From contig CAXSBZ010000016.1 of the NCBI GenBank assembly GCA_964236465.1, forward strand, positions 1 to 64,000: 64,000 bases of DNA, in the 5' to 3' direction. Within the stretch, counting starts at the first letter, position 1; each line of letters begins with the position of its first letter. The position numbers and the translations under genes are program-made. This DNA is from Mucilaginibacter_A sp964236465 (GTDB lineage: Bacteria; Bacteroidota; Bacteroidia; Sphingobacteriales; Sphingobacteriaceae). This document shows positions 60,173 to 64,000 of this stretch, piece after piece. The notes beneath the pieces were generated by a model. The model saw only the letters and a list, made by a program, of their open reading frames with translations, was not told where the DNA came from and did no database searches.

Positions 60173-61027
60173 ATGTTAGCTTTACGTGATAAAGATTTTG
60201 ACATGGATGGTTTAAAATTGTTTGAAGAAAAAAAAGTACGCACACATTGGGACGAAGAAAAGCAAACCTGGTTTTTTTCAGTTATTGATGTGATTGAAAT
60301 TTTAACCGACAGTTCTGTTCCAAAACGGTATTGGAGCGATTTAAAAAAGAAGTTGGAAACGGAGGGAAGTGAAGCGTACGAAAATATCGTACGGTTGAAA
60401 ATGAAAGCACCAGACGGCAAACAAAGGGAAACGGATGTTGCAAACACAGAAACATTGCTTCGCCTGATCCAATCTATCCCTTCGCCAAAAGCAGAACCTT
60501 TTAAGCAATGGCTGGCCAAAGTTGGGTACGAAAGGATGCAGGAAATTGCCAACCCAGAGCAAAGCTTAGACCGCGCACGCGAAAATTGGCAAAAGCTGGG
60601 CCGCAGCGAAAAATGGATACAACAACGCATGACCGGGCAGGAAACCCGCAACAAACTGACCGATTACTGGCAGCAAAACGGCGTGGAAAAAGGGAATGAA
60701 TTTGCCTTGCTCACCAATATCATCCATGAAGAATGGGCGGGGCTTTCTGTAAAAAAACATAAAGACCTAAAAGGCTTAAAAACGCAAAACCTGCGCGACC
60801 ATATGAACGAAGCCGAACTGATTTTTACGGCACTGGCCGAACTTTCTACCCGGCAAATAGCCGAAACCGATGAGGCAAAAGGCTTGCAAGAAAACGCACT
60901 GTCTGGCAAAAAAGGTGGTGCCGTAGCCAAAAATGCACGCAAAGAATTAGAAAGCAAAACCGGCAAAAGTGTGGTAACCGGAGAAAACTTTTTGCCGCCG
61001 AAAAAGGGAAACCCGGAACTAAAATAA
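60173..61027 (+). CDS. Bro-N domain protein (DinD/antirepressor-like)
   Basis: The 284-aa protein has a Bro-N domain at its start (LKLFEEKKVRTHWDEEKQTWFFSVIDVIEILTDSSVPKRYWSDLKKKLETEGSEAYENIVRLKMKAPDGKQRETDVANTETLLRLIQSIPSPKAEPFKQWLAKVGYERMQEI). The long helical remainder is like DNA-damage-inducible protein D and phage antirepressors. The tail VVTGENFLPPKKGNPELK is family-typical. It is probably a regulator of mobile or damage origin. A sister-form element lies 13 bases after the stop. Confidence 0.88.
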   Translation: MLALRDKDFDMDGLKLFEEKKVRTHWDEEKQTWFFSVIDVIEILTDSSVPKRYWSDLKKKLETEGSEAYENIVRLKMKAPDGKQRETDVANTETLLRLIQSIPSPKAEPFKQWLAKVGYERMQEIANPEQSLDRARENWQKLGRSEKWIQQRMTGQETRNKLTDYWQQNGVEKGNEFALLTNIIHEEWAGLSVKKHKDLKGLKTQNLRDHMNEAELIFTALAELSTRQIAETDEAKGLQENALSGKKGGAVAKNARKELESKTGKSVVTGENFLPPKKGNPELK

Positions 61028-61150
61028 TTGAAACCAGCCATACTGTTTTTACACAACCTTTTTTAATAATTCCTGAAATTAAGTAAACAACCCTTTGCGC
61101 ATCAGGTTATGTTATGAATTAATGAATCACTTATAATTTAAATAAAAAAT

Positions 61151-62305
61151 ATGTTAGCTATGAATTATCGCGGGCCTCGCCGAGTGCGCGCTGATCAGAA
61201 ACCGATGCCCGAAATCCTGCATCCCGAAGATGCTATTGTCCGCGTTACCCGTTCCTGTGTATGCGGTTCCGATCTGCATTTGTATCATGGTTTGGTGCCG
61301 GATACGCGTGTGGGATCAACTTTCGGCCACGAATTTATTGGCGTGGTAGAAGATATCGGTTCATCGGTACACCATTTAAAAGTTGGCGACAACGTGATTG
61401 TGCCTTTCAATGTTGCCTGCGGAAGATGTGCTTTTTGCAAGCAGGAGCTGTACGGCAACTGCCACGAATCCAATTCGCAGGCCACAGCCGTTGGTGCTAT
61501 TTTTGGTTATTCGCACACGGCCGGCGGTTATGATGGCGGCCAGGCAGAGTATGTGCGCGTTCCTTTTGCAGATGTTGGCCCAACGGTTATCCCGGAATGG
61601 ATGGACCATGATGATGCCGTTTTGCTGACCGATGTTGTCCCGACCGGCTATCAGGCAGCAGAAATGGGCGGCATCAAAACCGGCGATACCGTGGTAGTTT
61701 TTGGGGCCGGGCCGGTAGGTATCCTGGCTGCAAAGTGCGCCTGGCTTTTTGGTGCAGGCCGCGTGATCGTGATTGATCATTTTGATTACCGCTTAGAATT
61801 TGTAAAAAAATACGCGCAATGCGAGGTTTATAATTATGAAGAAATGGAAGACCCGGTTCTGTTTTTAAAGAAAATAACCGATTGGTACGGTGCCGATGTT
61901 TGTATTGATGCTGTTGGTGCCGATGCTTCCGGCGATGCTCTGCAAACCATTACCGGCAAAAAACTATTGCTGCAGGCCGGTTCTGCTACGGCACTGCATT
62001 GGGCCATCAATTCGGTCAAAAAAGGAGGTATCGTTTCGGTTGTTGGTGTTTATGGGCCAACAGATAACCTGGTTCCAATTGGCAACGTGCTGAACAAAGG
62101 TTTAACCATTCGTGCCAATCAAACTTCGGTAAAACGGTTGCTGCCGAGGTTAATTGAGCATATCCGGGCTGGCCGCTTAAATCCCAAAGAAATCATCACG
62201 CACCGTGTACCTTTGGAAGAAGTTGCCGATGCTTACCACATTTTTTCATCTAAGCTGGATAATTGTATCAAAACAGTTTTGATTCCACCATCTGCTAAAA
62301 AATAA
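61151..62305 (+). CDS. Zinc-dependent alcohol/formaldehyde dehydrogenase-like enzyme
   Basis: The 384-aa medium-chain dehydrogenase keeps the catalytic zinc ligands (CVCGSDLHLY and GHEFIGVVED), the structural zinc cysteines (CGRCAFCKQELYGNC) and the NAD motif VVFGAGPVGILAAKCAW. The sequence pattern is that of glutathione-independent formaldehyde-dehydrogenase relatives. Its substrate cannot be read from sequence. It is followed after 11 bases by a small gene, so both are probably one operon. Confidence 0.9.
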   Translation: MLAMNYRGPRRVRADQKPMPEILHPEDAIVRVTRSCVCGSDLHLYHGLVPDTRVGSTFGHEFIGVVEDIGSSVHHLKVGDNVIVPFNVACGRCAFCKQELYGNCHESNSQATAVGAIFGYSHTAGGYDGGQAEYVRVPFADVGPTVIPEWMDHDDAVLLTDVVPTGYQAAEMGGIKTGDTVVVFGAGPVGILAAKCAWLFGAGRVIVIDHFDYRLEFVKKYAQCEVYNYEEMEDPVLFLKKITDWYGADVCIDAVGADASGDALQTITGKKLLLQAGSATALHWAINSVKKGGIVSVVGVYGPTDNLVPIGNVLNKGLTIRANQTSVKRLLPRLIEHIRAGRLNPKEIITHRVPLEEVADAYHIFSSKLDNCIKTVLIPPSAKK

Positions 62306-62316
62306 AAAGAATTATC

Positions 62317-62802
62317 ATGGAAAACACAAATAGCGATTATTCGCACATTATTGGCTGGGGTATAGATGCGGACCCGAAAAACGAGCCGACTTACCCAATG
62401 AAAAAATATACCGGCGACGACCACAATCACTTAAACTGGGAACGCCCGCCGCTGCAAACACCAACGGTTGAAATCCTGAAATCCAATGAGCGGCCTTATT
62501 TAACGGCGGTATTGGGTACTTCTGTTCCGCCTTCCGGTTTGAGTGGTATCATCCGCCGTTACGCATTCAAAAATTTTAGTGAAAATGAATACGGACATTG
62601 GTTGCCCTTGTTGCTTGCAGACAGGATTGGTGTGGTAGAAGGCATTGTGGATGATTTAGCACACGGCCATATCCCCAATATTTTTGCCGAAAAGGGCTGG
62701 AAAGCGGCCTGGAAATACAACCCGAAAGGTTTGATCCAAACAGTTGCCGTAGGAGCAATTGTTACAACTGGCGTGATTGCTTTTTTACGCAGAAAAAAAT
62801 AA
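62317..62802 (+). CDS. Small protein with C-terminal membrane helix, partner of the dehydrogenase
   Basis: The 161-aa product begins HIIGWGIDADPKNEPTYPMKKYTGDDH and continues with TPTVEILKSNERPYLTAVLGTSVPPSGLSGIIRRYAFKNFSENEYGHWLPLLLADRIGVVEGIVDDLAHG. It ends in one membrane helix with a basic tail (TVAVGAIVTTGVIAFLRRKK). I recognise no named domain, but such genes commonly sit beside this dehydrogenase. The helix suggests it anchors something at the membrane. Confidence 0.7.
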   Translation: MENTNSDYSHIIGWGIDADPKNEPTYPMKKYTGDDHNHLNWERPPLQTPTVEILKSNERPYLTAVLGTSVPPSGLSGIIRRYAFKNFSENEYGHWLPLLLADRIGVVEGIVDDLAHGHIPNIFAEKGWKAAWKYNPKGLIQTVAVGAIVTTGVIAFLRRKK

Positions 62803-62834
62803 GGACCTGTTTCAATTTTATGGAACGAGGTTCC

Positions 62835-63100
62835 ATGCTTCTTTTATCACCTAAAAATCATCAAATGTTTAGGTTTCAATAATTCACCCTAAACACAAAA
62901 ACAGGTTTTATGGTGATAAAAGAAGCATTGTGATTTTTGTTAATTTATCATTGAAAAGACTAAATGCTTCTTTTACCTTGCTAAAATCAAGGGGTTTAAA
63001 CCCCTTGCTACAAAATGTACCGAGGCTACGCCTCTCTGGTTGCAGTTTTCATAGAGCCATAGGCTCGGGCAGTTTTGTAAAAATGGGTTTCAACCCGTTT
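62835..63100. repeat. Three dispersed 12-mers and repeat R3, copy 2
   Basis: Exact 12-mers at 62835-62846 and 62917-62928 face each other; a third at 62964-62975 sits 13 bases ahead of R3 copy 2 (62989-63100: GGGGTTTAAACCCC, TTGCTACAAAATGTACCG, GAGCCATAGGCTCGG, then ATGGGTTTCAACCCGTTT). With the rest of 62803-63253 this is gene-free. Confidence 0.85.
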
Positions 63101-63253
63101 ATTTGGCTTTTAAATAAACTTGATTAAAAAAGTTTAAACAACCTCATCCTTCAAGCCGAATTTTATTTACAACCGAGCGTTCTTTAAAATTCAATCTTTG
63201 CAAATTTCTTTTATAAAAGATTATCTTCCGGTTTCTTTTTTAAAGTTTTTGAT

Positions 63254-64000
63254 ATGAAGATAGATTTGAACAGAATCAACCGCCGTAAGTTTTTAACTTC
63301 CAGCACATTAGCCGTATCCGGAATGGTGCTGAGTGCTAAAGTCGCCGGAAAAAGTATGGTAAAAGAAGCATCGGCTGCCAATTTTCCCATCGTCATTTCC
63401 ACTTGGGATTTCGGTATCCCGGCCAATCAGGCAGCCTGGAAAATCCTTTCAACAGGTGGCCGCGCTTTGGATGCGGTGGAAGCAGGCGTGAGAATCCCCG
63501 AAGCTGACCCAAACAACCACAGCGTTGGTGCCGCCGGCTATCCTGACCGCGACGGCCATGTAACTTTGGATGCCTGCATTATGGATGAAAAAGGGAATTG
63601 CGGCGGCGTGGCAGCAATGGAATATATTGATCATCCGATTTCTGTTGCTCGAATGGTGATGGAAAAAACGCCGCACGTATTACTGGTTGGCGAAGGTGCA
63701 ACACAATTTGCACTTGAAAATGGCTTTAAAAAAAAGATTTTATTAACAGCAGAATCAGAAAAAGCCTGGAAAGAATGGCTTAAAACGGCTGATTACAAAC
63801 CGGAAATCAATATCGAAAATAAGCTTTATTTGCCCAAAAAACTTCCCGGCAATCAATACAACCATGATACAATCGGCATGCTTGCCTTAGATGCTGCCGG
63901 AAATATTTCGGGTGCCTGCACCACCAGCGGCATGGCCTGGAAACTGCACGGCAGGGTAGGCGATAGCCCAATTATTGGTGCCGGGCTTTTTGTGGATAAT
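63254..64000 (+). CDS. Glycosylasparaginase-type Ntn hydrolase with Tat signal (3' end outside window)
   Basis: The frame from ATG 63254 runs off the window. A twin-arginine signal (NRRKFLTSSTLAVSGMVLSAKVAG) precedes an N4-(beta-N-acetylglucosaminyl)asparaginase/isoaspartyl-peptidase domain: ISTWDFGIPANQAAWKIL, ALDAVEAGVRIPEADPNNHSVG, then the autocleavage site QYNHDTIGMLALD with the nucleophile threonine at residue 206, and SGACTTSGMAWKLHGRVGDSPIIGAG. It removes N-glycan-linked asparagine residues. An exact dispersed 12-mer (63360-63371, encoding VKEAS) lies just at the signal cleavage region. Confidence 0.92.
   Translation, partial: MKIDLNRINRRKFLTSSTLAVSGMVLSAKVAGKSMVKEASAANFPIVISTWDFGIPANQAAWKILSTGGRALDAVEAGVRIPEADPNNHSVGAAGYPDRDGHVTLDACIMDEKGNCGGVAAMEYIDHPISVARMVMEKTPHVLLVGEGATQFALENGFKKKILLTAESEKAWKEWLKTADYKPEINIENKLYLPKKLPGNQYNHDTIGMLALDAAGNISGACTTSGMAWKLHGRVGDSPIIGAGLFVDN

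Noticed and set aside
1049..63371. CRISPR array made of the repeated 12-mer
   Set aside because: Copies are irregularly spaced, in both orientations, inside genes, and lack spacers or cas genes.
23444..63371. KEAS as a conserved protein motif
   Set aside because: The same DNA is read in other frames as MLLL or KRS, so the constraint is on DNA.
1..64000. tRNA or rRNA genes
   Set aside because: I looked in the spacers and saw no cloverleaf or ribosomal sequence; small RNAs cannot be excluded by eye.

Overview
The window is chromosomal DNA of a Bacteroidota bacterium, most likely a Sphingobacteriaceae member of the Mucilaginibacter/Pedobacter type. The genus is inferred from gene style, not proven. 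Supporting signs are the -7 promoter element TAnnTTTG before many genes, families typical of the phylum (Porin_10-like porin, DUF4468, DUF5606, TIGR02757, a PadR plus membrane-partner pair, an MG2/plug protein, a MutS-like ATPase with membrane segments, a UbiD-type decarboxylase), and AT-leaning spacers full of hairpins. I saw no rRNA, tRNA, CRISPR array, integrase or full insertion sequence.

Layout. 0-7 kb: a partial gene, a b-type cytochrome, pruA, a HigBA-like toxin-antitoxin (TA) pair, a YciE/F ferritin-like protein, an outer-membrane protein and a DUF4468 protein. 7-13 kb: MutS-like ATPase, rlmH, a cation efflux transporter, DUF5606, a cyclophilin, and a 421-aa exported protein. 13-20 kb: amidase, kup, an NmrA/SDR gene divergent from an HxlR regulator, and hicAB. 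20-28 kb: lpxK/purine phosphorylase/porin overlapping operon, YoaK plus carbonic anhydrase, and a DoxX-like protein. 28-32 kb: kdsA-kdsD-nucleotide sugar dehydrogenase-epimerase, a surface-sugar set. 32-45 kb: lipoproteins, a TonB receptor, an MG2/plug protein, uridine kinase, a LysM protein, a UbiD decarboxylase and a FadL-like porin. 45-54 kb: proS, cystathionine gamma-synthase type enzyme, a MazF pair, TIGR02757, VOC, an S9 peptidase, YdeI and PadR with partner. 54-61 kb: mnmE followed by an accessory run (HigBA, ferritin, Fic-HTH, AbiEii/DUF6922, Bro-N). 61-64 kb: zinc alcohol dehydrogenase plus partner, and the start of a Tat-exported glycosylasparaginase.

Two features stand out. First, a short element is scattered through the whole window: TAAAAGAAGCAT, usually preceded by an AT-rich half (TTTTA) five or six bases away. 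I counted 34 exact 12-mers by eye on both strands, many near-variants, and about 15 copies of a sister form (TAAAAACAG followed by CAT or TAT). It sits mostly between genes, often as inverted pairs forming terminator-like hairpins, but also inside at least ten genes. Its density and layout resemble DNA uptake sequences of naturally competent bacteria, though that role is inference. Second, the 3' ends of three genes (pruA, the 421-aa gene and mnmE) each recur twice more downstream as decayed copies, with one to a few cargo genes (TA pair, ferritin, amidase, kup) between copies. This looks like repeated gene insertion at gene tails.
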